Shown here piece after piece: positions 16,458 through 25,661 of a stretch of DNA of 45,969 bases; position 1 is the stretch's first letter, and each line of letters starts with the position of its first letter. The notes under the pieces are model-generated. The model saw only the letters and a list, made by a program, of their open reading frames with translations. It was not told where the DNA came from and did no database searches. A program made the position numbers and the translations under genes. Source of the DNA: an uncultured Alphaproteobacteria bacterium (lineage in GTDB: Bacteria > Pseudomonadota > Alphaproteobacteria > GCA-002720895); contig CACLKH010000006.1 in NCBI GenBank assembly GCA_902607475.1, positions 1 to 45,969 on the forward strand, given 5' to 3'.

Positions 16458-17279
16458 ATGAAGTTTGAAAAACACAATTATCATTTAGTTGATCCTAGTC
16501 CTTGGCCAGCCATTGGCGCGATTGGATGTATTATCCTTGCTTTCGGGGCTGTGATTTATTTTGGAGACGGCCTTACATTTGGTGCAGAAGAGACAACACG
16601 TGGATCAATGTTACCAATGCTTATTGGATTGGGATTAGTCTTATTTACCATGGCTGCCTGGTGGAAAGATGTTGTAAAAGAATCTCATAGCGGCTTTCAC
16701 AATGAAATAGTTCAAATTGGTTTGAAATACGGAATGGTATTGTTCATTGCCTCAGAAGTGTGTTTTTTCGTCGCTTTTTTTTGGGCTTTTTTTGATCCTA
16801 GCTTATATCCAGGTTATAGAGAAGCTATAGGCGGAGTATGGCCACCCGAAGGTGTTGAAACAATGCACGCAATGGGAATACCACTTTTAAATACCATTAT
16901 TTTATTAAGCTCTGGCGCAACATTAACATGGGCGCATCACGGCTTAAGAGAAAATAACAGAAAACAACTTATTTTAGGTTTAATTATTACCTTGGCTTTG
17001 GGATGGACTTTTACTGCTTTTCAAGCTTATGAATATCATCATGCAAAATTTGCTTTTACTGAAGGTATATATTCTTCAACCTTTTTTATGGCCACAGGTT
17101 TTCATGGTTTTCACGTTATAGTTGGTTCTCTTTTTTTATTGGTTTGTTTAATTCGTTCTATAAAAGGACATTTTACTCCAGACCATCATGTAGGTTTTGA
17201 AGCAGCTGCATGGTACTGGCATTTTGTGGACGTAGTATGGATTTTTCTATTTACCGTTGTATATTGGTGGGGAGCATAA
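16458..17279 (+). CDS. coxC: Cytochrome c oxidase subunit III
   Basis: A 273-residue, seven-helix subunit III of the aa3-type oxidase. Typical features are HLVDPSPWP at the N-terminus, SEVCFFVAFFWAFF in helix III, NTIILLSSGATLTWAHH, ATGFHGFHV and the terminal WYWHFVDVVWIFLF. Subunit III stabilises the core and supports proton uptake. It lies between coxB and coxA, whereas in most alphaproteobacteria I know it follows ctaG. It is 9 bases after coxB and 6 before coxA. Confidence 0.97.
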   Translation: MKFEKHNYHLVDPSPWPAIGAIGCIILAFGAVIYFGDGLTFGAEETTRGSMLPMLIGLGLVLFTMAAWWKDVVKESHSGFHNEIVQIGLKYGMVLFIASEVCFFVAFFWAFFDPSLYPGYREAIGGVWPPEGVETMHAMGIPLLNTIILLSSGATLTWAHHGLRENNRKQLILGLIITLALGWTFTAFQAYEYHHAKFAFTEGIYSSTFFMATGFHGFHVIVGSLFLLVCLIRSIKGHFTPDHHVGFEAAAWYWHFVDVVWIFLFTVVYWWGA

Positions 17280-17285
17280 TAAAAA

Positions 17286-18872
17286 ATGATTTATTCTAGT
17301 ACAGCAGAACACCACGGTCATGGGCATCCAACAGGATGGAGGAGATGGCTATACTCAACCAATCATAAAGATATAGGAACAATGTATCTAATATTTGCCT
17401 TTGTTGCAGGTTTAATTGGTCTTTCTATGTCTTTAACAATGCGTGCAGAATTAGCAGAACCAGGATTACAAGTTTTGGGCGGAGATCACCAACTTTATAA
17501 CACCCTTATTTCAATGCATGGATTAATCATGATTTTTGCCATGATTATGCCTGCGATGATAGGAGGTTTTGGTAATTGGTTTGTTCCAATTATGATTGGA
17601 GCGCCTGATATGGCGTTTCCTCGGATGAATAATATAAGTTTTTGGTTATTAATACCGGCTTTTCTTATGCTAATGATGGCATATAAAACAGGGATGGGAT
17701 CAGGTTGGACCTTTTATCCGCCGTTAAGTTCCAAAATAGGACACCCCGGAAATTCAGTTGATTATTTAATTTTAGGCATACATTTGCTAGGCGCTTCTTC
17801 AATCTTAGGAGCAATAAATTTTATAACTACAATATTTAATATGCGTGCCCCTGGGATGACACTTCATAAGATGCCATTATTTGTTTGGGCGATTTTAGTA
17901 ACTGTTTTTTTATTACTATTATCACTTCCTGTCCTTGCAGGAGGAATTACGATGCTTTTAACAGATAGAAATTTTGGTACAGCTTTTTTTGATCCAGCAG
18001 GAGGAGGGGATCCAGTTTTATTTCAACATCTATTTTGGTTTTTTGGACATCCAGAAGTATATGTTTTAATTGTTCCAGGCTTTGGTGTTATTAGTCATAT
18101 TGTTTCAACATTTTCAAAAAAACCAATTTTTGGATACTTAGGTATGGCTTATGCGATGGTTGCAATAGGTGTTATTGGATTTGCAGTTTGGGCTCATCAT
18201 ATGTACACCGCTGGTATGGATATAGATACAAGAGCATATTTTAATGCAGCAACTTTAGTTATAGCCGTTCCAACAGGTATAAAAATTTTTAGTTGGCTAG
18301 CAACTATGTGGGGCGGTTCAATTAGTTTTAAAACTCCAATGTTATGGGCCTTAGGATTTATCTTTTTATTTACTGTTGGAGGAGTTACAGGTGTTGTTTT
18401 ATCAAATGCAGGTTTGGATTTTGCACTTCATGACACTTATTATGTTGTTGGGCATTTTCATTACACAATGTCAATAGCTGCTGTTTTTGGTATATTTGGA
18501 GCTTTTTATTATTGGTTTTCTAAAATGACTGGCAAAGAATATTCTGAGAGTTTAGGGAAGTTACATTTTTGGTTAACATTTATTGGTGTTAATGTTACTT
18601 TTTTTCCAATGCATTTCTTAGGTTTAGCTGGAATGCCTAGACGAGTTCCAGATTACCCAGATGCATATGCGGGATGGCAAGGAGTTGCTTCAATGGGTGC
18701 ATATATAAGTGCTGCTGGTACTCTTTTATTTATCTATATTGTAATTAAAGCATTTATGAGCAGTAAAAAAGCTGCTGCAAATCCATGGGGTGAAGGTGCT
18801 ACAACATTAGAATGGTCAGTAAGCTCACCACCACCATTCCATACTTTTGGTGATAAAGTTCCAAAAACATAG
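17286..18872 (+). CDS. coxA: Cytochrome c oxidase subunit I (aa3 type)
   Basis: Subunit I is the catalytic proton-pumping core. The 528-residue, twelve-helix protein has all metal ligands: His78 and His392 for heme a, His390 for heme a3, and His255, His304 and His305 for CuB, with Tyr259 of HPEVY for the His-Tyr crosslink. Glu257, Asp108 (DMAFPRMNN) and Lys333 (PTGIKIFSW) are the D- and K-channel residues of an A1-type oxidase. Composition is less AT-biased here than in flanking genes, as expected for a highly conserved membrane protein. Confidence 0.98.
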   Translation: MIYSSTAEHHGHGHPTGWRRWLYSTNHKDIGTMYLIFAFVAGLIGLSMSLTMRAELAEPGLQVLGGDHQLYNTLISMHGLIMIFAMIMPAMIGGFGNWFVPIMIGAPDMAFPRMNNISFWLLIPAFLMLMMAYKTGMGSGWTFYPPLSSKIGHPGNSVDYLILGIHLLGASSILGAINFITTIFNMRAPGMTLHKMPLFVWAILVTVFLLLLSLPVLAGGITMLLTDRNFGTAFFDPAGGGDPVLFQHLFWFFGHPEVYVLIVPGFGVISHIVSTFSKKPIFGYLGMAYAMVAIGVIGFAVWAHHMYTAGMDIDTRAYFNAATLVIAVPTGIKIFSWLATMWGGSISFKTPMLWALGFIFLFTVGGVTGVVLSNAGLDFALHDTYYVVGHFHYTMSIAAVFGIFGAFYYWFSKMTGKEYSESLGKLHFWLTFIGVNVTFFPMHFLGLAGMPRRVPDYPDAYAGWQGVASMGAYISAAGTLLFIYIVIKAFMSSKKAAANPWGEGATTLEWSVSSPPPFHTFGDKVPKT

Positions 18873-18905
18873 TTTTATTTAAATTTTTTTCTTAAAATCC
18901 TATTA

Positions 18906-19826
18906 ATGGTAGCAAAAATAATATCTGCTAATAAAAAATTATCAGAGAATTCTGAATATATATTATTTTTTAAAGATTATTTTAGTTTAGTTAAACCAAA
19001 AGTAATGACGCTTGTTGTTTTTACAGCTTTTGTTTCCATTTTTGTTGCACCTGTATCAATCCATCCTTGGATTGCTTTTGTTTCAATATTTTGCATTGCT
19101 CTGGGATCCGGTGCCGCTGGTGCTTTTAATATGTGGTATGAAAGTGATTTAGATTTCAAAATGTTAAGAACACGTAGGAGAGCCCTACCATCAAATAAAA
19201 TTAAAAAAAGCGAAGCATTGGGCATTGCTATTTTCTTAACTTTAGTCTCAGTTTATGTTATGGCGGTTGCTATTAATTATTATGCTGCAGCATTTTTAGC
19301 TTTTTCAATCTTTTTTTATGTAGTTATTTACACCATGTGGCTAAAACCAAAAACAAAATATAATATAGTAATTGGCGGTGCGGCAGGAGCCTTCCCACCA
19401 TTAATTGGTTGGCTGTCCGTAACTAACAGTCTTGATATTTTACCTTTATTAATGTTTTTGATAATTTTTATGTGGACGCCTCCGCATTTTTGGGCTTTAT
19501 CTATCCATTGTCTAAAAGATTATAAATCTGCTGGTTTTCCAATGTTACCAGTAATATCTGGTGTTAAAAAAACTAAAGAACAAATTGTTATATATTCTAT
19601 TTTAATGTTTTTAATAACATTGTTGCCTTTTGTTCTAGGATACTTTGGTGTTGTTTATTTATTAACTTCCATAATTCTGGGATTATATTTTATTTATCAT
19701 TCTTTTAAGGTTTATTTAGATAAAAGTAATAAAGATAAACCTATAAAAATGTTTCTTTACTCTATTATTTATCTATATATTTTATTTTTAAGTATGATTA
19801 TTGATCATTTAAATTTATTTGCTTAA
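18906..19826 (+). CDS. ctaB: Protoheme IX farnesyltransferase (heme O synthase)
   Basis: CtaB farnesylates heme b to heme o, the precursor of heme a in the oxidase. The 306-residue UbiA-superfamily membrane protein carries the first prenyl-diphosphate motif within NMWYESDLDFKMLRTRRR (Asn75, Glu79, Asp81, Asp83). It also has YTMWLKPKTKYNIVIGGAAG and PPHFWALS of the family. ctaA (heme a synthase) is not in the window. It sits 33 bases after coxA and before the small membrane ORF and ctaG. Confidence 0.96.
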   Translation: MVAKIISANKKLSENSEYILFFKDYFSLVKPKVMTLVVFTAFVSIFVAPVSIHPWIAFVSIFCIALGSGAAGAFNMWYESDLDFKMLRTRRRALPSNKIKKSEALGIAIFLTLVSVYVMAVAINYYAAAFLAFSIFFYVVIYTMWLKPKTKYNIVIGGAAGAFPPLIGWLSVTNSLDILPLLMFLIIFMWTPPHFWALSIHCLKDYKSAGFPMLPVISGVKKTKEQIVIYSILMFLITLLPFVLGYFGVVYLLTSIILGLYFIYHSFKVYLDKSNKDKPIKMFLYSIIYLYILFLSMIIDHLNLFA

Positions 19827-19828
19827 TT

Positions 19829-19948
19829 ATGAGAAGAAAATTTACAGATGAAGAATTAAAAAAAAGAAAAGCTAAAAACTTAGCTTTACTAATAATTTTG
19901 CTCACATTAGTTTTGATTTTTTATGTAATGACTTGGGTTAAACTTTAG
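19829..19948 (+). CDS. Small single-helix membrane protein in the cox operon (39 aa)
   Basis: An ATG-initiated 39-residue frame fills most of the gap between ctaB (ends 19826) and ctaG (starts 19957). It has a charged head MRRKFTDEELKKRKAKN, one hydrophobic helix LALLIILLTLVLIFYVM (about 18-34) and a short WVKL tail. Positive residues before the helix predict the N-terminus in the cytoplasm. Its position resembles the short CoxF-like or assembly-related ORFs reported between ctaB and ctaG in alphaproteobacteria, so a role in oxidase assembly is a reasonable inference. Short length makes homology uncertain. Confidence 0.72.
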   Translation: MRRKFTDEELKKRKAKNLALLIILLTLVLIFYVMTWVKL

Positions 19949-19956
19949 GCATTTAT

Positions 19957-20514
19957 ATGAAAAAGAATAATTTGAAAATTACTTTTAGCCTTATATTTCT
20001 TGTAAGCTTTATGTTTTTTTTAACTTTTGCCGCAGTTCCTTTATATAAATTATTTTGCCAGGTTACTGGATACGGAGGAACACCAAAAATAGTTAATGTT
20101 AAAGATCAAATAAATATTTCTGAAAAGAAAATAAAAATTGAATTTAATTCTGATGTAAATAAAAAATTAAATTGGTCTTTTAAACCTGAACAAAGAAGTA
20201 TGGAATCTAAAATCGGTGATTCTATATTAGCTTTTTACAAAGCTAAAAATAATGGAAATAAAAGTATAACAGGTATTGCGACATACAATATTCTTCCATT
20301 TGAAGCAGCACAATACTTTAATAAAGTTGACTGTTTTTGTTTTGAGAATCAAACATTAGAACCTGGAGAAGAAGTTTTATTGCCTGTAAATTTTTATATT
20401 GATCCTAAAATTTTAGATGATCCTAGCGTTAAACATTTAAATAGTATTATTTTGTCATATACTTTTTTTCAGTCTGACGAAAATTTAGAAAAAATTTCAG
20501 AAAATAATAACTAA
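19957..20514 (+). CDS. ctaG: Cytochrome c oxidase assembly protein CtaG/Cox11
   Basis: CtaG (Cox11) delivers copper to the CuB site of subunit I. The 185-residue protein has one N-terminal membrane anchor (about 10-28), PLYKLFCQVTGYGGT with Cys34, and the copper-binding CFCF motif (Cys126, Cys128) followed by ENQTLEPGE. The remainder is the periplasmic immunoglobulin-like domain ending in LSYTFF. It is 8 bases after the small ORF and 5 before the DUF983 gene. Confidence 0.96.
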   Translation: MKKNNLKITFSLIFLVSFMFFLTFAAVPLYKLFCQVTGYGGTPKIVNVKDQINISEKKIKIEFNSDVNKKLNWSFKPEQRSMESKIGDSILAFYKAKNNGNKSITGIATYNILPFEAAQYFNKVDCFCFENQTLEPGEEVLLPVNFYIDPKILDDPSVKHLNSIILSYTFFQSDENLEKISENNN

Positions 20515-20519
20515 ATTTT

Positions 20520-20861
20520 GTGAAAAAAAAACCTTCACTAATATATATTCTTAAAAATTTACGTTGTCCTGAATGTGGTGAAAAATCTGTTTTTCAAAGT
20601 TTTTTAAAAATCAAAGAAAAATGTGATTGCGGTTTAAAATTATCAAATCTGGATATTGGAGATGGCCCAAGTTTCTTTGCTATGTTTTTTTTAAATATTT
20701 TTATAATTTTACTTGCAATTATAGTTGAAATAAAATTTTCTCCGCCACTTTGGATACATCTTGTTTTATGGTGTCCTTTAATAATAATTTTGTCAATTAT
20801 ATTCATAAGATATTTAAAAGTGCTTTTTATATTTTTAAATTTTAAATATAGGAATAAATAA
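20520..20861 (+). CDS. DUF983 membrane protein
   Basis: A 113-residue protein from a GTG start (20520-20522). It has an N-terminal zinc-ribbon-like LRCPECGE followed by KCDCG, then two membrane helices (about 50-70 and 77-98). This matches DUF983, whose members commonly sit between the cox genes and SURF1 in alphaproteobacteria. Function is unknown; an accessory role in oxidase biogenesis is suggested only by position. It ends directly before the SURF1 ATG. Confidence 0.85.
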   Translation: MKKKPSLIYILKNLRCPECGEKSVFQSFLKIKEKCDCGLKLSNLDIGDGPSFFAMFFLNIFIILLAIIVEIKFSPPLWIHLVLWCPLIIILSIIFIRYLKVLFIFLNFKYRNK

Positions 20862-21539
20862 ATGTTATTAAAAATAAAAAAAACCTTCACTCTAATTTCA
20901 ATAATAATTTCTTTAATTTGTTTTAGTTTAAGCGTTTGGCAAATTAAAAGACTTAAGTGGAAGGAAGACCTAATTAGTAATATAGAAAAAGCTTACAACA
21001 CAGACTCAATAAATATAAACAAGCTAACTGGTGATTTAAAAAATTTTAAATTTAAAAATGTTTATCTGGAAGGTATTTTTATAAATGAAAAGAGTATGTT
21101 TTTAGGTCCAAGGGTTAATAAGGACCAAGTTGGCTATCATTTAATAACTCCCTTTTTACTTAAAGATGGTAGATATATTTTAACTAATCGTGGTTGGCTT
21201 AAAGAGATAATAAAGATTAAAGAACAAAAAAAAGAATATTTAATTAAAGGTATTTTAAAAGAGTCAGATATTAAAAATGTTTTCACGCCAAAAAATAATA
21301 TGGAGAAAAATTTATGGTTTTACATAAGTACTAAACAAATGTCTGAATTCTCAGAAATAAAGTTAGTTGATAATATTTTTGTGGATTTAATTGAAAGCAA
21401 TCCTAGTGATAAGCTTACTATTATAAATTCTTCAATTCCAAAAATAGTAAATAACCATTTACAATATGCAATAACTTGGGCAATACTTGGATTATTATTT
21501 TTAGTTATGAATTACATTTATTCCAAAAGACACCGATGA
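20862..21539 (+). CDS. SURF1-family cytochrome oxidase biogenesis protein
   Basis: A 225-residue SURF1 protein with two membrane helices, near residues 8-26 and at the C-terminus (ITWAILGLLFLVMN), flanking a periplasmic domain. Family landmarks are SVWQIKRLKWKEDLI, GPRVNKDQVGYHLITP and ILTNRGWLKE. SURF1 helps insert heme a into subunit I. The TGA stop overlaps the ATG of the M32 gene (ATGA), so translation is probably coupled. Confidence 0.92.
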   Translation: MLLKIKKTFTLISIIISLICFSLSVWQIKRLKWKEDLISNIEKAYNTDSININKLTGDLKNFKFKNVYLEGIFINEKSMFLGPRVNKDQVGYHLITPFLLKDGRYILTNRGWLKEIIKIKEQKKEYLIKGILKESDIKNVFTPKNNMEKNLWFYISTKQMSEFSEIKLVDNIFVDLIESNPSDKLTIINSSIPKIVNNHLQYAITWAILGLLFLVMNYIYSKRHR

Positions 21540-23029
21540 AAACAAATTTTTACAAAGATTTAGAAAAAAAATATAAAGAGATTTCATTACTTTATGAGAC
21601 CATGGGAATTTTATACTGGGACAGATCAACTTTTATGCCAAAAAATAGTGTTGATGGAAGAACAGACCAATTAACTAATTTATATGTTTTATCTCATAAA
21701 ATGTTAAAAGATAAAAAGTTTTATAGCTACATAAAAAAATCAGAAAAAATTAAAAAATTAAACAACTGGGAAAAAAAAAATATAAAATTAATAAAAAAAG
21801 AATATAGGCTTAATAGTGTTTTAGATAAAAAATTGATAGAAAAAATTTCTAAAGCAACTTCAAACTGCGAAATGCAATGGAGAGTTTCTAAAGAGAATAA
21901 TAATTTTAATTCTATAGTTCCATATTTAGAAGAAGTAATAAAATTAAGAAAAATTGAAGCAAAAATAAAAAGTAAAGTTTTAAATTGTAGTTTATATGAT
22001 GCATTATTAAATGATTATGAGGATGACTTAAATTCAGATAAAATAGATAAAATTTTTAATCAATTGACTTCTTTTTTACCATTATTTCTAAAAGAAGTTT
22101 TAGATTTTCAAAAAAAAAATAAAAAAATAATTCATATTAAAGATAAAGTTAGCAGAGCTTTTCAAGAAAAGCTTGGCAGGTTATTAATGAAAAAAATAGG
22201 TTTTGATTTTTTATATGGAAGATTAGATGTTAGCATGCACCCATTTTGTGGAGGAGCATACAAAGATTCTAGAATAACAACGAGATACAATGAAAAAAAC
22301 TTTGTAGAAAGTCTTATGGGTGTTTTACATGAAACTGGACACGCTCTTTATAATTTAGGCCTTCCAGAAAAGTGGAAATATCAACCAGTTGGTAGCGCAT
22401 TAGGAACCGTAGTACATGAAAGTCAATCACTTTTTATGGAAATGCAAATTTGTCGAAGCTATGAATTTTTAAAATTTGCATCACCTTTTATTAAAAAAAT
22501 TTTTAATAAAAAAGGGGAAAAATGGGAAGCTAAAAATCTATATAAAATTTATACTTTTGTTAAACCAAGCTTTATAAGGGTTGATGCAGATGAAGTAACA
22601 TATCCTTTGCATGTTATTATAAGATATAAAATTGAAAAAGATCTTATTGAGGGAAATATTAAAGTTAAGGAAATTCCAAATATTTGGAATATGTATATGA
22701 AAAAATATTTAGGTATTGAAACCAAAAACAATAAAGAAGGATGTTTGCAAGATATTCATTGGTTTGATGGAACATTTGGGTATTTTCCAACATATACATT
22801 AGGAGCTCTTTATGCAGCACAATTATTTGCTGAAGCAAAAAAAGTAATACCAAATTTAAGTAATCAGATTATAAAAGGAAAATTTGATAAATTAATAAAA
22901 TGGTTAAGATGTAATATACACATGAAAGGATCGTTATGTAATAGCAGTGAACTGATTAAAAATATTACAAGAGAAGAATTAAATATTGAATATTTTAAAA
23001 AACATCTAATAAATAGGTATCTAAATTAA
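21536..23029 (+). CDS. M32-family metallocarboxypeptidase
   Basis: A 497-residue thermostable-carboxypeptidase-1 (M32) type enzyme, which removes C-terminal residues from peptides. The zinc site HETGH is at 265-269, followed by the third-ligand motif HESQS. The family motifs HPFCGG and DSRITTRY precede it. The start is the ATG at 21536 that overlaps the SURF1 stop; an upstream in-frame ATG lies inside SURF1 and is not needed. No signal peptide is seen, so it is cytoplasmic and may recycle peptides. Confidence 0.94.
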   Translation: MKTNFYKDLEKKYKEISLLYETMGILYWDRSTFMPKNSVDGRTDQLTNLYVLSHKMLKDKKFYSYIKKSEKIKKLNNWEKKNIKLIKKEYRLNSVLDKKLIEKISKATSNCEMQWRVSKENNNFNSIVPYLEEVIKLRKIEAKIKSKVLNCSLYDALLNDYEDDLNSDKIDKIFNQLTSFLPLFLKEVLDFQKKNKKIIHIKDKVSRAFQEKLGRLLMKKIGFDFLYGRLDVSMHPFCGGAYKDSRITTRYNEKNFVESLMGVLHETGHALYNLGLPEKWKYQPVGSALGTVVHESQSLFMEMQICRSYEFLKFASPFIKKIFNKKGEKWEAKNLYKIYTFVKPSFIRVDADEVTYPLHVIIRYKIEKDLIEGNIKVKEIPNIWNMYMKKYLGIETKNNKEGCLQDIHWFDGTFGYFPTYTLGALYAAQLFAEAKKVIPNLSNQIIKGKFDKLIKWLRCNIHMKGSLCNSSELIKNITREELNIEYFKKHLINRYLN

Positions 23030-23050
23030 AAACACTTAATAAATATCGTT

Positions 23051-24454
23051 TTGTATTACGAAAGTACTAGAAATAATAAATTAAAAAAAAGATTCAGCGA
23101 AGTTTTACTTTTGGGTTTAGCTGAAGATGGAGGGTTATTTATTCCTAAAAAATGGCCTAAAGTTTCAAAAAAAGAACTTTTTAAATTTAAAAATATGAAC
23201 TACCAACAAATAGCATTTCATATTTCAAAAAAATTTATAGAAAATGAAATAAATGATAAGGATTTAAAAAAAATAATTGCAAAATCTTTTAAAAATTTTT
23301 CAAAAAAAAGTATAGCAACATGCAAAGACTTAAAAAACAATAAATGGATTTTAGAATTATTTCACGGCCCTACACTTGCTTTTAAAGATTATGCTCTTCA
23401 AGTAGTTGGAAATTTATTTGAACATGTGTTAAAGAAAGAAAAAAAAAGAATTACTATAATAGGTGCTACTTCTGGTGATACAGGTTCAGCAGCTATAAAT
23501 GCTTGTAAAAATAAAAGTACAATGGAACTCTTTATTTTTCATCCTTATAAAAAAGTTTCTAACATTCAAAGAAGACTAATGACAACTGTTAAATCAAAAA
23601 ATATACATAATATTGCAATAAGAGGAAATTTTGATGATTGTCAAAAAATAATTAAAAAATTATTTGTTGATGAGGGTTTAAAAAATAAATTTTATTTTTC
23701 AGCTATTAATTCTATTAATTGGGCTCGAATTTTATTTCAATTAATTTATTATTTTTATTGTGTATCAAAAATTAATGTAAAAAATGAAAAATTTATTTTT
23801 TCAGTACCTTCTGGAAATTTTGGAAATGTTTATTCTGGATATGTTGCAAAAAAGATTGGGTTGCCAATAGATAAATTAATTATAGCAACAAATGAGAATG
23901 ATGTTTTGTCAACTTTTACTAATAATGGTTATATTAAATTAAAAAATGTAAAACAAACTATCTCGCCTAGTATGGATATACAATTACCAAGCAATTTAGA
24001 AAGATTTATTTATGATTTATTTAGAAAAAACAATAAGTTAGTAATAGACCAACTTGATAAATTATATAAAAATAAAAAGATTTATATTAGTAAAAATAAA
24101 ATTAAACAAATTCAAAAATATTTTAAATCTTCTAGAGTAAATGAAAAAAATACTCTTTTGATTATACAAGAATTTTTTTATAAAAATAAAATTATTCTTG
24201 ATCCACATACAGCAGTTGGTGTAGCAGCCGAAAGAGAAAAAAGAATAAAAAATAAACCAGTAATATATATTTCTACAGCGCATCCTGCAAAATTTCCTGA
24301 GACAATTGCTAAAGCAATAAAAAAGAAAATAAATTTACCAAAAAAATATAAATCGTTACTAAAGTTAAAGGAAAATTACAAAATAATTAATTTAAATTAT
24401 AATAAAATTAAAAATTATTTAATTAATGAATCAAAGTTTGTAAAAAATGTATAA
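23051..24454 (+). CDS. thrC: Threonine synthase
   Basis: ThrC converts O-phosphohomoserine to threonine with PLP. The 467-residue protein starts at TTG (23051-23053), giving the typical YYESTRN beginning. The PLP lysine is Lys112 in HGPTLAFKDYALQ, and the phosphate loop GATSGDTGSAA is at 138-148. DPHTAVGVAA and STAHPAKFPE complete the C-terminal signature. thrB, which makes its substrate, lies 4 kb away on the other strand. Its end overlaps the GNAT gene by 8 bases. Confidence 0.96.
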   Translation: MYYESTRNNKLKKRFSEVLLLGLAEDGGLFIPKKWPKVSKKELFKFKNMNYQQIAFHISKKFIENEINDKDLKKIIAKSFKNFSKKSIATCKDLKNNKWILELFHGPTLAFKDYALQVVGNLFEHVLKKEKKRITIIGATSGDTGSAAINACKNKSTMELFIFHPYKKVSNIQRRLMTTVKSKNIHNIAIRGNFDDCQKIIKKLFVDEGLKNKFYFSAINSINWARILFQLIYYFYCVSKINVKNEKFIFSVPSGNFGNVYSGYVAKKIGLPIDKLIIATNENDVLSTFTNNGYIKLKNVKQTISPSMDIQLPSNLERFIYDLFRKNNKLVIDQLDKLYKNKKIYISKNKIKQIQKYFKSSRVNEKNTLLIIQEFFYKNKIILDPHTAVGVAAEREKRIKNKPVIYISTAHPAKFPETIAKAIKKKINLPKKYKSLLKLKENYKIINLNYNKIKNYLINESKFVKNV

Positions 24455-25019
24455 TATTTTTTTAGTAAAAAAAGAAAAAGAGTTAATTGGAAAGAAAATT
24501 ATTCTTAGAAAACCAAAGAAGGAAAATTGGAGAGAATGGGCTGAATTAAGACAAAAATCCAAGGATTTTTTGCAACCCTGGGAGCCAAAGTGGCCAAATA
24601 ATTTTCTTACAAGAGAATCATTTAATATATTCATAAACTCGATTGAAATGTTATTAAAAAAAAAAACTAGTTATAATTTTTTTATTTTTCACAAAAAAAC
24701 AAATAATCTTATGGGCGGAATAAGTCTTACAAATTTTAAATCAGAAGGGTATAAAAGTACAACTATAGGATACTGGATGGGTCAAGAATATGCAGGTAAA
24801 GGTTATATGAGAGATACACTTACAATTATTAGCGATTATTGCTTTATTGACTTAGAATTAAATAGAATTGAAGCAGCATGCTTGCCAAAAAATTTATCGA
24901 GTAAGAATGTTTTACTAAATGTTGGTTTTAAAGTAGAAGGATATGCTGAGAAATATTTAAATATTAATGGAAAATTAGAAGATCACTTACTTTTAGCTAA
25001 AATAAAAAAAGGAATTTAA
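24447..25019 (+). CDS. GNAT N-acetyltransferase, RimJ/RimL-like
   Basis: A 190-residue GNAT-fold protein with the family order seen in ribosomal-protein-alanine acetyltransferases: an LRKPKKENWREWAELR N-terminal strand and helix, GGISLTNF, then the acetyl-CoA pyrophosphate loop in MGQEYAGKGYMRDTL. LNRIEAACLPKNLSSKNVLLN and GFKVEGYAEKYL follow. This resembles RimJ, but the acceptor cannot be told. It overlaps thrC by 8 bases and the convergent yqgE stop by 4. Confidence 0.88.
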   Translation: MYNIFLVKKEKELIGKKIILRKPKKENWREWAELRQKSKDFLQPWEPKWPNNFLTRESFNIFINSIEMLLKKKTSYNFFIFHKKTNNLMGGISLTNFKSEGYKSTTIGYWMGQEYAGKGYMRDTLTIISDYCFIDLELNRIEAACLPKNLSSKNVLLNVGFKVEGYAEKYLNINGKLEDHLLLAKIKKGI

Positions 25020-25582
25020 CATTTACCAGAATTTAAACTAAGAAAATCAGGATTTATTCCAATAGATTTCATTGCTTCAGTCCATTTTTTTTCAGCTTTG
25101 CATTCAAAAATTAATTTTGAATTACCCGGAGCTACTAACCATCCATCATTTGATAATTCTTCCTCTAATTGACCTGCAAACCAACCAGCATAACCTAAAG
25201 CAAAAAGAGATTTCTTTGGTCCATTTCCTTTAACAATTGATTTAAGAATATTAATATTAGAAGTTAAAAAAATTTCACTATCAATTTTAATGGTTGTCTT
25301 ATCTTTGAATTCTGAAGTATGTAGAATAAACCCTTTTTTTATATCAACTGGGCCACCATATGTAATTGGAATATTATCTATATTTGAATTGTTCTTTAAT
25401 TCTTCATTATTTATTATATTATTTATTTTTGTTTCAATTATGGGTTGATTAATTACTATACCCATAGCCCCTTCACTTTTATGTGTAATTATATAAATTA
25501 CAGATTTATAAAACCTAGGATCAGCCATAGAAGGTGATGCTACTAAAAATTTACCAGATAAAAATTTCTTATTACTTTTCAT
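25016..25582 (-). CDS. YqgE/AlgH family protein (DUF179)
   Basis: A 188-residue protein with the DUF179 signatures GKFLVASPSMADPRFYKSVI, GAMGIVINQP, YGGPV and LGYAGWFAGQLEEE. Members are widespread in proteobacteria; AlgH was linked to alginate regulation in Pseudomonas, but the molecular function is not established. It is monocistronic here, converging with the GNAT gene and diverging from dsbD across a 79-base gap. Confidence 0.9.
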   Translation of the reverse strand: MKSNKKFLSGKFLVASPSMADPRFYKSVIYIITHKSEGAMGIVINQPIIETKINNIINNEELKNNSNIDNIPITYGGPVDIKKGFILHTSEFKDKTTIKIDSEIFLTSNINILKSIVKGNGPKKSLFALGYAGWFAGQLEEELSNDGWLVAPGNSKLIFECKAEKKWTEAMKSIGINPDFLSLNSGKC

Positions 25583-25610
25583 AATTTTTAAATAATCAAA
25601 TATATCATTT

Positions 25611-25618
25611 ATTATAAT
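25611..25618. promoter_or_regulatory. Overlapping consensus -10 hexamers in the yqgE/dsbD divergent gap
   Basis: ATTATAAT reads as a perfect TATAAT on the plus strand (25613-25618) and, in reverse, on the minus strand (25611-25616). The gap 25583-25661 must hold promoters for both genes. No convincing -35 is present for either direction, and AT-rich chance occurrence is a real alternative. Confidence 0.3.
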
Positions 25619-25661
25619 AAAAATTAATGGATATTGTTTATAGTAAATTTAAATAATTAAA

